From NCBI GenBank assembly GCA_965112735.1, contig OZ218958.1:1736001-1800000 (forward strand): a DNA stretch of 64,000 bases, in the 5' to 3' direction. Source of the stretch: Phaeosaccion multiseriatum (Eukaryota; Ochrophyta, other classes). Of the stretch, positions 24,711-35,522 are shown in pieces. The position numbers were made by a program, and so were the translations under genes. Position 1 is the first letter of the stretch. The number at the start of each line of letters is the position of its first letter. A model generated the notes under the pieces. That model saw only the letters and a list, made by a program, of their open reading frames with translations. It had not been told where the DNA came from and did not search any database.

Positions 24711-25938
24711 GAGGAGGAGGAGGAGGAGGAGGAGGAGGAGGAGGAGGAGGAGGAGGAGGAGGAGGAGGAGGAGGGAGGAGGAGGAGGAGGAGGAGGAGGA
24801 GGAGGAGGAGGAGGAGGAGGAGGAGGAAGAGGAGGGGGGCTGCGCGTTGTGATGTGATTGTTCGTCTTGCTAGGGTTCCGTGTCGATGTCTCGATCATTC
24901 CGTGGCGATGTCTCGATCATTCCGTGACGATGTCTCGATCATTCCGTGGCGATGTCTCGATCAGGGGTGTTGAGCGATAGAAAGGGGACTTGCACAGGGC
25001 TGTGCGTCCAATTGACGCAATAGAAGAGCACAACTCTGTGGATGTCGTTTCAGTTTCAGTTTCATCACATCGCTCCTTCCCCTTTGCGTGAAGGCCCTTG
25101 GTTCAGTGACTCTCTAACATGCCCTCAACTCCCTTCCCTCCCTCCCTCCCTCCCTCCCCGGCTCTGCTTTGTGCCATCTGTGACAACCTCGTCCGGACGT
25201 CGCCAGACAACGCACCAACAGTCTGCAAATGTGGCCTTCTGCGACGAGATGCGTGTTCTTAGCCAGGCCGGGGGAAATGAGGGAGGAGAAGCTGCTGCAG
25301 AGGGAAGGGCGTCTATGGCAAAGCAAGTCGTGGCCAGTTTCATTGTCTCTGATAACGCGCCGCTGCAGGTGCGTGCGTGCGTGCGTGCGTGTGTTCGCAA
25401 AGGAAGGGAGGAAGAGACCCCCATTCTTACCGTAGACGGCTCCGTCTCACCCTCGTCCCTCCATCGCTTGTCTTGCCCCTGACCCTGACCCTGACCCTGA
25501 CCCTGACCCTGACCCTGACCCTGACCCTGACCCTGACCCTGACCCTGACCCTGACCCTGACCCTGACCCTGACCCTGACCCTGACCCTGACCCTGACCCT
25601 GACCCTGACCCTGACCCTGACCCTGACCCTGACCCTGACCCTGACCCTGACCCTGATCCATCTGCCCTACTCTCTCTTCTCTCTTTCTCTCTCCTTCCAC
25701 CTCTCCTCTCCTGCCTCTTGTCGGGGTGTGGATGCAGGTGAGTCTCCCGGATGATCTGAGAGCGGAGCTTATCCAGACGAGCGCCGAGCAAGTGCCAGCG
25801 TCAGTCTTGGAGGAACTGTTGCTCAAAGCTCAGGCGGAGGCCTCGTTGCAGATAGAGAAGGAAGTGTACCCGGCCTTCCTCAAGAGCGAAGAGTTTCAAC
25901 AACTCTCAGAGCAACTGGGGGCGCGCCTTGCCCGATGA
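16479..25938 (+). CDS. Cyclic-nucleotide-binding protein with C-terminal RGS domain
   Basis: Fourteen exons, 16479-16784, 16944-17066, 17391-17525, 17995-18082, 18675-18754, 19009-19106, 19688-19757, 20386-21606, 22057-22158, 22577-22704, 23166-23517, 24306-24437, 25207-25368 and 25738-25938 (TGA), join in phase to 1,065 residues. The start MGAASS fits an N-myristoylation signal. Three cNMP-binding-like folds follow (about 30-185, 190-740, 742-910). The second keeps the phosphate-binding cassette FGETALLADIRRTT, with Glu, Arg and the Thr after Arg seen in cGMP-type sites; the first and third lack it. A 400-residue insert (Gln tracts, QSQQP repeats, poly-Gly) splits the second fold. Residues 925-1058 match an RGS domain (ALIGFETTHQQSANVAFCDE, LPDDLRAEL, YPAFLKSEEFQQL), which would speed GTP hydrolysis by G-alpha. 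No kinase domain is present. A likely membrane-tethered link between cNMP and G-protein signalling is inference. Confidence 0.88.
18755..18802. repeat. (GT)24 dinucleotide repeat at an intron 5' end
   Basis: A perfect GT run begins at the donor site itself, so the true donor could be any of many GT pairs. Similar GT runs lie at 1440-1488 and 19576-19642, and a CA run at 22436-22503. Confidence 0.85.
19125..19435 (-). repeat. Array of 11 degenerate (CAGTTGGTGATAC) units in an intron
   Basis: Eleven copies of the dispersed word in one orientation (core C[A/C]GTTGGTGATACAC) are separated by ACCACATCACACC-type spacers, inside the intron 19107-19687. This is the densest local cluster of the word in the window. 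Confidence 0.85.
19918..20355. repeat. (CCCT)n array (intron)
   Basis: Over 400 bases of CCCT with TTCC interruptions in the intron 19758-20385. The first part of the same intron (19785-19855) is the purine mirror (GGGA)n, so the two could pair as a long hairpin. Confidence 0.85.
21772..22041. repeat. (TTC)n array of about 88 units (intron)
   Basis: A very long, almost perfect TTC/GAA tract in the intron 21607-22056, ending shortly before the acceptor CCTCCAG. Long GAA/TTC tracts are known to form triplex structures in other eukaryotes. Confidence 0.95.
23522..24140. repeat. (GAG)n array of about 200 units (intron)
   Basis: About 600 bases of GAG/GGA, with GATAAGGA, GCA and GTG interruptions, in the intron 23518-24305. 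It leaves all + frames open (poly-Glu, poly-Arg, poly-Gly), but the cNMP fold resumes only after the acceptor at 24305. Confidence 0.92.
24646..24836. repeat. (CAG)n followed by (GAG)n (intron)
   Basis: Compound trinucleotide repeat, about 20 CAG then about 40 GAG units, in the intron 24438-25206. TGAG repeats lie just upstream (24437-24602). Confidence 0.9.
24878..24964. repeat. 22-bp tandem repeat, about 4 copies (intron)
   Basis: Unit CGATGTCTCGATCATTCCGT(G), four near-identical copies in the intron before the RGS core exon. Copies differ at one or two positions. No function is apparent. Confidence 0.8.
25478..25656. repeat. (CCCTGA)30 telomere-variant hexamer array (intron)
   Basis: About 30 perfect CCCTGA units (TCAGGG on the other strand) in the last intron of the cNMP-RGS gene. 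TCAGGG differs by one base from the TTAGGG repeat common at eukaryotic telomeres, including many stramenopiles. Confidence 0.95.
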
Positions 25939-25962
25939 ATTTGACACTGTGGCTGTGCCCAA

Positions 25963-26387
25963 TGTTGGAAGGCCTCAGATGACATGGGCCGTAAGTCAAT
26001 GGCCCAGGCCCAGGCAGATACGGTGAGAACGGGTGGCGTGGCTCTCACTATCCTATGTGCGAAGGTGGTCGTTTAGGACTAGCATGCGATAAGTAATAGA
26101 GGCAAGGCTGGCTGCTAGGCTGGCTTTGGGGTTGCTGTTACCTTGTCCGTGTGTCTAGTTCCATCCGATCTGTAGGCGACAGCGCATGTCGTTTGACGTG
26201 CGCATGTCGTTTTACAACCCCAAAGCCAGCCTAGCAGCCAGTCTTGCCTCTATTAACTTATCGCATGCTAGTCCTAAACGACCACATTCGCACATAGGAT
26301 AGTGAGAGCCACGCCACCCGCTCTCACCGTATCTGCCTGGGCCTGGGCCATTGACTTACGGCCCATGTAATCTGAGGCCTTCCAACA
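25963..26387. repeat. Long inverted repeat 1 (about 172-bp arms, 80-bp spacer)
   Basis: Bases 25963-26134 (from TGTTGGAAGGCCTCAGATGA) reappear as the reverse complement at 26215-26387 (ending TGAGGCCTTCCAACA), with a few mismatches. The spacer 26135-26214 contains two GCGCATGTCGTTT-like words. It begins 25 bases after the cNMP-RGS stop codon, so a transcript reading through would form a long hairpin. There is no transposase inside. Confidence 0.88.
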
Positions 26388-26467
26388 CCAACTCAGCACG
26401 GCTGTGTGCCAGCTGTGACTATGGCTGTACCAACTGTTGATTGCGAGGAGCCGATAGATACGATGCA

Positions 26468-26511
<44 letters not shown>

Positions 26512-26519
26512 GAGAGAGG

Positions 26520-26551
<32 letters not shown>

Positions 26552-26571
26552 GAGAGGGAGAGGGAGAGAGA

Positions 26572-26610
<39 letters not shown>

Positions 26611-26626
26611 CATTTGTATACTGTGA

Positions 26627-26950
26627 TTTCGCGGTTGAGTGGGGCTTTTGACGCCCCGTGAATTTTTTTTGACACCAAATGACGATTACTTTGACGACGT
26701 TTGACGACGCTTGAGCCCCCTGTTTGACGCTCTTTGACGCCCTTTGACGCCCTTTTTTATGTGATTTTTTTTAGACGAAATTAAGGCGAATTAAGATAAC
26801 AGGGCGTCAAAGGGCGACAAAGTGCGTCAAACAGGGCTTTAAAGTGGGTAAAAAAAAGGGGTTCAAAAGTCGTCAAACGTCAACGTAATCGTCATTTGGC
26901 GTCAAAAAAAAATCACGGGGCGTCAAAAGTGCCACCAATCAACCGCGAAA
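26627..26950. repeat. Long inverted repeat 2 (about 140-bp arms), MITE-like
   Basis: The left end TTTCGCGGTTGAGTGG and the right end reading ATTGGTTGATTCGCGG-like in complement form terminal inverted repeats. Inside, GACGCCC/TTGACG words run on the left and their complements (GGGCGTCAAA) on the right, around an AT-rich centre near 26765-26800. It is AT-richer than its surroundings and has no coding capacity, as expected for a small non-autonomous fold-back element; that reading is inference. Confidence 0.8.
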
Positions 26951-27213
26951 GAAATAAACATTGAAATTACTTTTCACGATGCCATACAAGAGTACGCGCT
27001 CCGCCCAACTTTTCTTTCTCGCGCCAACCTCACATGTTGGTTGTTCGAAGGTCTCTCTTCTTGTCATGCTTGCGTTTGCTCTTCTAACTTACTTACTTAC
27101 AGCTACTTACAACATTGTCCAACCCCCACTCCTCCGCACCCCACCCCAGTCCAGCCCACCCCAGTCCAGCCCAGCAGTCCACCCCAGCACCACAAGATAG
27201 CATGTGTCACCAG

Positions 27214-27369
27214 AAGGCACACCAGCCCAGGAAGAGCTGCCACAAGTTGGTCGTGTCCAGCATTACCAAAAGGCACACCAGCCCAGGAAGAGCTGGCACA
27301 AGTTGGTCGTGTCCAGCATTACCAAAAGGCACACCAGCCCAGGAAGAGCTGGCACAAGTTGGTGGTGTC
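27214..27369 (-). repeat. Three tandem 56-bp copies of the TOR FATC-coding tail
   Basis: Units 27214-27269, 27270-27325 and 27326-27369 (partial) are nearly identical. In the minus-strand sense each encodes [12 protein letters not shown] followed by a stop. Only the first in transcript order (27369 to the TAA at 27321-27319) is in frame with TOR. The other two lie in the 3' UTR; the last reads LWQ for LCQ and ends TGA. Confidence 0.93.
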
Positions 27370-27804
27370 TGTGGCCGCTTCAATCAGGCGGTCCACCTGC
27401 TGCTCCACACTCAAGCCGCTGCGGATCACGCTGCCGCTGCTACTGGTGCTCCTAACCTGCTGATGACCCACGCTTCCTCCTCCTCCTCCTCCTCCTCCTC
27501 CTCCACCACCACCACCACCACCACCACCACTGCTGCCATCGCCGGAGCGCTGATGCGAGCGGTGGTCTCGGGTGCGGCTGCTGCTCCTCTGAGGCGCAGG
27601 CGCAGGACAAGTCGTTGCTGCTGGTGGGGCCACTGCTGCTGTCGCTACCCCACCCTCTGCCCCACTGGAACTCACATCTCCAAATTCTGTCCCAGAAAGC
27701 TTCTCGAATATGCGAGAAATCACTCGCAAAGCCTGCTCGTTGACACTTTCTTCCTTTCTGAGCTGCTGCCTGCCTCCCGCTCTCTTGGCCCCACCCTCGC
27801 CACG

Positions 27805-27853
<49 letters not shown>

Positions 27854-28488
27854 CTTGGTGATACAGCTTCACTTTCATGCTGCTCCTCCGTCCCATGCTG
27901 AGGCCCTTTCGAAGCTCGAGCAGTACGAAGGACAGCAGCAGCGGCAGCACGACCATCCATTACCTTCTTCCCACCACCACCACCACCCCCTGCGGCGCCC
28001 ACACCACGGCCTACGCGGCGTACGTCTCCCGGAGAGAGGGGCTTAAAGGCAGGAGGAGTGTTGCCTCCTCCCTTTCCTTCGTTGCCGTCGTTGCCTCCGT
28101 CGTCGTCGCCAACAACTGGCTTTTTCTGTAACAGTCGCCATCCAATGAGAGGGTCGTGTACAAAGGCTTCCAGCATGGCCATGAGGGAGTCTTTGTTGGA
28201 GCTGAGTAGACCCATTGTGTGCTTGCAAGTGGCACGGAACGTCCCGTCGATACCGCTCACCTCCATTGCTTCCACAAGCATACGGGTCAGGCGGAAGGGT
28301 ACCTTCTCGGGGTATTTGTCGCTGTAAGGGGGGGGGGGGGGGGGGGGGTGAGGGGGGGAATGAAGGGGGGGGGGGGGGGGGTATGGAGAGAGGACAGGAA
28401 GAGAGAGACAGAGAAAGAGAGAGGAGGGAGGGGATATGGAGAGAGAGGGACACAACACACGGAGACGGGGCAAGAGGAAGCAAGACAA

Positions 28489-28523
<35 letters not shown>

Positions 28524-29452
28524 ACCGCAGCGTTGCCACTTCGAAGCAGTCGCCAAAGTCGATGTGCACAACACGACCTGACGCTCGATCGATCATGATG
28601 TTGCTCGGGTGTCTGCACAGAGGTACGTAAGCAGGTAGGTAGGTAGGTAGGTGGTAGAAAAGTAGGCAGGTAAGTAGGTGGTGGGTAGGTAGGTAGGTAG
28701 GTAGGTAGGTAGGTGGGTAGGTAGATGGGTAGGTAGGTAGGTAGGTAGGCAGGGAGGTGGGTGGGTGGGCAGGTAGATAGGTAGGTGGGTAGGTAGGTAG
28801 GAGGCAGGGAGCACATAGAGAGGAGAGGGCAGGGCAGGGCGAATGTGCCCTTGACGCTTAGGAAAGGCCACGAATTGCTCTCACATCCACCTCATGCCAC
28901 CTGTTGCGCAGACTTCCCTTGCCGCGAGTGGTTGCGAGCGAGAGATGGGGCGGGCCCCCAACGCTTCAAATGCTTCTCCCCTTCCGTACTTCCGTCGCAC
29001 GCACCTGCTCCCTCCCTCTCCCTCTCTCCCCCCTATCTCTATCCTTCTCGCTCTTCCTCCGTTTCTCTCTCGTTCTCCCCCCCCCCCTCTGTCTATTCGT
29101 CTCTCTCTCTCTCTCTCTCTTCCCTCTCACTCCCTCTACCCGCTCCCTCTACCCTCTCCCTCTCTCCATCATTCCCTGCCTCCCTCCCTCCCTCCCTCCC
29201 TCCCTCCCTCCCCCTTCCCTTCTCCTGCATCTCTCGCACCTGTCTCCCAGCCCCAGCACGTATCCCGCCATGCTCATGACCGCAAGAGAGCGTGTGTACG
29301 TGTTCCGGCGGTCCAGCCATGACTCGGAAGAGCTATACCGTATACAGTGCAGTGACGCATATCGTGCAGTGCCGTGACGAGTGATGTGTGTGAGTGGGAT
29401 GAAAGGAGAGGAGATGGCGAGGAGACGAGAGGAGGAGGGACAGCCATCAGCG

Positions 29453-29499
<47 letters not shown>

Positions 29500-32400
29500 G
29501 GGGAGACGCACACGCACATGAGGCACACACACATCCCTCACCTACTCTTGAGCCACAAAATTCTAGCGAGGTCCCTCCCATCGGAGGCCTCCAAACAGTG
29601 CTCGAAGGCCTCTGCCTTGTTGAGCACAGGGAGCTTGTCGAAGTCAGGGGCGAAGGAGAGGAGGCGGCCGTGTTCTGCGTTGAGGGGGTCGCCTCTCTCC
29701 TCTCGGTGCTGCTTGATGAGCTCGTGGAGCGTATCGCATCTGACGGAGGGAGAGGGGAGGGGAGGGGAGGAGGAGAAGGAGGAGGAGGAGGTGGTGGTGG
29801 TGGTGGTGGAGGAGGTGGTGGTGGTGGTGGTGGTGGAGGAGGAGGAGGAGGAGGAGGAGGAGGAGGAGGAGAAGGAGGAGGACGAGGAGTAGAAGGAGCA
29901 AGAGAAGGAGAAGGAGGAGGAGGCGGCGGGTCAAGAAAGAGTGCGTAAGTATGTAGGAAGTATGTAAAACGTGTGCAAGACAAGTGTGTATGTGTGCAGC
30001 ACCATGTACCTCGGGGCCCATCCCATCCCATGTGCCCCTCTGAAACATGACTCCCCCCCCAATAACGCTCCCTCCCTCCTTCCCTCCCTCGCTCCCTCCC
30101 TCCCTCCCTCCCTCCCTCCGTCCCTCCGTCCCTCCCCCCCCCCTCTCTCCCTCTCCCCCTCTCTCCCTCCCCCCCCTCTCTCCCTCCCTCCCTCCCCTCC
30201 CTCCTTCCCTTTCTCCCTCCCTCCCTTTCTCCCTCCCCTCCCCCACCTTACCTCGGAACCCAACCGATGATCCCCGAGGTGGCCGAGAGGGGCATGACGG
30301 CGTATCTCTGAATGTCGAGGTGATGCAAAGTTCGCTCTCCCTCCACAAGCCGCTCACTGGCGAGCAGGGCGTTGATGAGACCGAACAGCTGCATGACTCG
30401 CTCGTCTTGTCTGTGAGGATGTGTGGGCAGGGAGGGGGGGAGGGGGGGGGGGGTGGGGAGTGGGTGAGTGAGTGAGTGAGTGAGTGAGTGAGGGGGACGG
30501 AGAGAGAGAGATGCCGCAACTGAGAGAGGGAGGGAGGGAGGGAGGGAAGATAAGAGAGAGATAGAGAGATATGTAGACAGAGACAGGTACCAACAGGACA
30601 GACAAAAGACAAGCAACACAGACTAACAGTCTGTCTGACTAGTTTACCGACGCACCGAAGATCTTCGCTACCCTTTACGAGGAACTTATATGCCTTTCCG
30701 TCGCTGCCGAGCATGGTGAGCTTTCTTGGCCGCTGCTTGCTCCATGTCACCAGCGTTACCACCGGAGAGAAGCCCATGATCCGAACAATGTCCTCCTCCC
30801 CACCACCTCCTCCACCCATGCCTGCTCCTCCCTCTCCTCCACCTCCACCTCCTCCTCCTCCTCCTCCTCCTCTTCCTCCCCCTCCCCCCCGTCCTCCTCC
30901 TCCTCCTCCACCACCACCAATCCCACCTCTAGCACCCGCACCCGCCCCCACCCCCGCGCCGCCACCATATGCTGCGTCCACTTCCGCAAAGGGAGAGGAG
31001 GCAAACGACGACGACGTATACCCAACTCCTCCAGCCCCTACTCCTGCACCCACTCCACCCAGTCCTCCAGCCATCGGCTGAGCCCCGCTGAGGGCGTCCG
31101 TGCCCGGCACTGCAAGTCTCAAGCCACGGGCATGCAGCAGTGCAGGGGATAGGTGCGCGAGGTCGAGGAAGCGCAAACTGGCCAGCTTGGCTGACAGCGA
31201 GAAGAAGATGGTGTAGTGCGCATCCCACGCCTCGTGGAGATCAAGCTCCAGACGGGAGTTTCTGAAACGGTCGAGCCATTTTCTCGCTTCGAACAGGTCT
31301 CTGCCGTAAGAGTGGATAAATCCGACGGTGCTCAGCCCACCCCCAAAAGCGCGTTCCTCACCTCCCTCCCCGCCCGACCCCACCCTGCCGTCCGTGTTGA
31401 CGCTGACCTCCTCCTCAAGCTTGACATGTAGTGCTTCGAGCGTCGCCAGCATGCCGTCAACGTCGTTTTCTTCAAAGTAGAGACGAGCCGCCTCTATAAT
31501 GCCGCTGTGCCAGCGCTCGGCCATGGTCATTGCAACCTTGTTGAGCTCCTGTTTGGGTTGGTTGATTGAGTAACAGGAGTGAGAAGAGGAGAGGAGGGAA
31601 GGAAGGAGAGGAGGAGAGAAATGGGAGGGGAGGGGAGGGGAGGGGAGGGGAGAGGAGGGGAGGGGCGAGGATGATGTCAATCAAACTGAAACCCAAACCG
31701 AACCCACGTAACACCTCACGTAATCAGAGCATCCTTACCTGGCTGACGAGAAGGGCCTCATCCACGAGCTGCGGCTGGTGCGTCCTCAAGTCAGCAACGA
31801 CGGCACTGGCGGCCGCCCTCCGCTGCCATCGATGGCTCTCGTCTCTCCTGCTGGCGACGACGATGGGGTACACGAGCGCGTGAGGATGCTTGCGCCCCAC
31901 GCGGCAGAGCAGCGACAGCAACAGCAGCGGGTCCCCACGGCGGCTTTGCTCCTCTTCCTCCTCCTCCTCCTCCTCCTCCTCCTCCTCATACTGCTCTTCC
32001 TGCTCCTCGGCGTGATCATACGCCCCATTCTCAGGATCCCACTCGTCACCCACAGGTGGCGCCGACGAAGACCCAGCCCCAGTCGTTGGTGATACAGTAG
32101 CCGCTGAAGCAGGAGGAGAGCAAGAAGCAGAAGCATAACCAGAAGGAGAGGCCGAGGGAGACCCTGAGGCCGTGGGCGAGGAGGACGTGGACGAGACCCC
32201 TTCACCTTCCGCGTCCACCTCCACCTCCAGCCCTGTCCTCCGGCTATTCGAACTCGGGATACGGGCCAAGAGCTGAGGGAGCACCGGCAGCCATGTATCC
32301 AAGCTCACCCTCTGCACGCCGTCTTCCACCACACGCCGGACGTCTCCCACCTCACTGTTGGCGAACCAGAGACTCAACAGGCGCAGAGTGTCCGTGAGGA

Positions 32401-34514
32401 TGTTGGCAAAAGGCTGCCCACGGCCCAGGGAGATGGAGCGGAAGAAGCCGCGCATCGCATTCACCACGAACTGCCTTCTCTTGTCTTCCACTGACGGAGA
32501 CGGATGCGACTCATCTTCCTCCTCCTCCTCCTGCGGCTGCTGTTGCTGTATCACCAACTGCTGCTGCTCCTCCGAGTGCCGTCGGCTGTCCTCAGTCTTG
32601 CGGGCCATCCGACGGACCCACTGCTCTCGCCCCTCCTCCTCCCCTTCCTCCTCCTCCCTAGCGAGCTCATCGGTCTTCCCCACACTACTTCCCCGACTTC
32701 TGCCACTGTTGCTATCGCTGCTCCTGCTGCTACTGCTGCTCCTGCTGCTGCTCCTGCTGCTGCTACTGCTGCTGCTACTGCTACCGCTGCTACCGCCACT
32801 GCGAAGCCTGCTCTCCCTGCCTCCGGCCCTCCTTGGGTAGCCCGTCCGAAGCGCAACATCCTCTTGCTCTTGTAAATCTTTGAGTCTGTCGGCAAGGCGA
32901 TAATTCATGAGTGCCCACGCATGCCAGGGAGCGTAGGCGGCCGGGGACAGCTCGATGGCCAGACGAAGAGACCGCAGAATGTCTTCAGTCGTGGCGTTCA
33001 GACCCAGCCGCAGCCCTGGCGAGGAGGAGGAGGAGGAGGATGGCAAGCCAGCTGTAAAAGCCCCTTCCTCCTCACCCCGTTCTTCTCCTTCTTCTTCTCC
33101 TTCTCTTTCTCCTCCTTCTCCTCCTCCTCCTCCTCCTCCTCCTCCTCCTCCAGAGCTCCTTCTTCCACCAGCACCATTGGAGGAGTAGCAGATGATATCT
33201 TTACCCATCACTCGACGCCGCCACTCCGAACCGCGAAGGAGACAGTCCACTAGCAACTCTCTCAACTCGGGGTCCATGTCGACTGGAATTGTCGCAAAGG
33301 GAACGGGAGCGGGAGCGGAAGCCCCTGCCTCCTCTTTGCCACCACCACCACCACCACCACCACCCTTACTCCTGCCCCTTCCCCTTCCCCTACCACTTCC
33401 ACTAGTGCCACTCACACTCCCACTCCCACCCGCACCAGTCCGAGCTCCGAGGAGAGTGCCCAGGCCGGCGAGGCGGCTCGTAGTGGCGGTTAAGTGGTTA
33501 GTGCTCCTGCTGCTCTTGCTGCTACCGCTTCTGCTGCTGCTGACGCTTGGCGTGTGATTCTTCCGCCGCACTGCGGCTACGGTGCGCACGAGTGCACCAA
33601 AGATGCCACCCTCGTCCCCACCTGGGCGTGCGGGAGCTGACGAGGGAGAGGGGGAACGCCCCCCTGCCTCCGCTCCTCCTCCTCCTCCTCCTCCTCCCGC
33701 TGTATCACCAACTGCCGAAGCTGCTGCTGCCCTCGACACCACCTCGTCGTGGAGAACGTGACAAGATCTCCTTGAAGAGGAGCGGGGCTGCCGCAGAGGC
33801 TGTAGCGGAGGAGGCACCTCAGCAGAAGGCTGGCACTGCTGTTCCACTCCAAGGCGTTCACACAGCGACGTTGTAAAGTCGAGAAGCGATCCGAGGGCGG
33901 TCCTGCAGTCTCCCGCCGCCCAGAGGTACTTGTACACTGCGAACTGCACCGACGGATGAGGCGCAGTAACAGGAGGATGAGCAGCAGCAGCAGCAGCAGC
34001 AGCAGGAGGAGGAGGAGGAGGAGGAGGATGGGGCGCCGAGGACGACGAGCGTGCCGCCACGGAGTCCGTCGCAAGGAAGGCGACCGCCCTTGCCCGCTCC
34101 CCACTTGCCGCAGTCGAGGAAAGAGAGGCCCCCCCACCCAAGATGCCGGAGAAAGAAGGCGCGGACTGTACAGGGATGGGCACACTTGCTCCTAGGCCCT
34201 CCAGCGTGTGTCGACAGAGGCTTAGATTACCCTGCCGCCGAGCGAGGCTGGCCAGACGGAGGAGATCGCGGCGGTTCTGTTGTGGCGTGAGGAGGAGCGA
34301 GCGAACCGACAGGATACGTCGCCAAACCTCCACATCTTCGGGCACCCAGCGTAGTCGTGTATCCCACTTGGCCCGCAGCGTCGCCAGCTTGGAGCTCCGT
34401 AGGTCCAACACGTGTTGTTGTTGTTGTGCTCGAGCCGCGGCCCTCCTCGCTTCTGCGGAAGAGGAGGAGGAGGTGGAGGAGGACGTGGAGGAGGAAAGGC
34501 TCCCGTCCCTCTCG

Positions 34515-34556
<42 letters not shown>

Positions 34557-34925
34557 TCACCCGCTATTCTATCAACACTCCTCACTGCTGATGTGAGTGG
34601 TGTGGGTGTGTGTGTGTCTCCTCTCTCACCCGTCTCTCCCGCCCCCGTCTCGCTCTCCCAGCTCCGAAACTGCACCACTTCCTCCAACTCCGCGAGCATT
34701 TGCGCAGTCACCATGAGCCCATATGCCCGTGTATAGCTCTCCCCTAGCAACACAGCGAGCTCAGGGGCCAAGACGGCTCGAGCGCTTTGCACTAAGTGCA
34801 AGGCTTCGCCCAAACGGCCCCTCTGCAGAGACACTACAGCCTTCAGCATGAAGCCATCCTCCACGCGGCCGTAGCGCCGTAGGGTGGGACGAAGGTTGCT
34901 GCTGTTCATGCTGTTGTTGGTGTTG

Positions 34926-34968
<43 letters not shown>

Positions 34969-35285
34969 TGGGGTTGCTCTCCTTGCCCAGAGACGAGTCC
35001 ATCGAACCACCACCACCACCACTTGAAGAAGACAAGGAAGATTGCTGCTGCGACTGCGTCTGCGCTTGTGACTGTGATGAGGTGAGCGGAGAGGCGGAGC
35101 TCATGCTACTTGTGTATGCCTCGAGCACATCCCACTGCCCTAGTGCCCATGCCGCCTTGGAGCCCAACTGCACCACTTCCACAGCCCAGTCATCCAGCTC
35201 CTAACAAGGGGGGCAAGGGGGCATGGGGTCGAGAAGACGGGTCAGGGGTGAGGGTGAGGGTCAGGGGTGAGGGTGAGGGTCAGGG

Positions 35286-35366
<81 letters not shown>

Positions 35367-35371
35367 CAGGG

Positions 35372-35440
<69 letters not shown>

Positions 35441-35467
35441 AGGCTGAAGGTGGGGGTGAGGGTGAAG

Positions 35468-35522
<55 letters not shown>

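Larger units (their letters stand above)
25939..27318. other. Convergent intergenic region with two inverted repeats
   Basis: The 1.4 kb between the cNMP-RGS stop and the TOR stop holds two separate fold-back sequences (25963-26387 and 26627-26950), a GA run between them (26470-26605), CCCCAGTCCAGCC repeats at 27145-27190 and the tandem FATC tail copies from 27214. No protein-coding gene is supported. Confidence 0.7.

Noticed and set aside
25478-25656. A chromosome end
   Set aside because: The hexamer array is flanked on both sides by in-phase exons of one gene, so it is interstitial.
26961-27200. Short + strand frame with a hydrophobic stretch (LLVMLAFALLTYLLT)
   Set aside because: No start context, no downstream exon, and it runs into CCCCAGTCC repeats and the antisense of the TOR tail.
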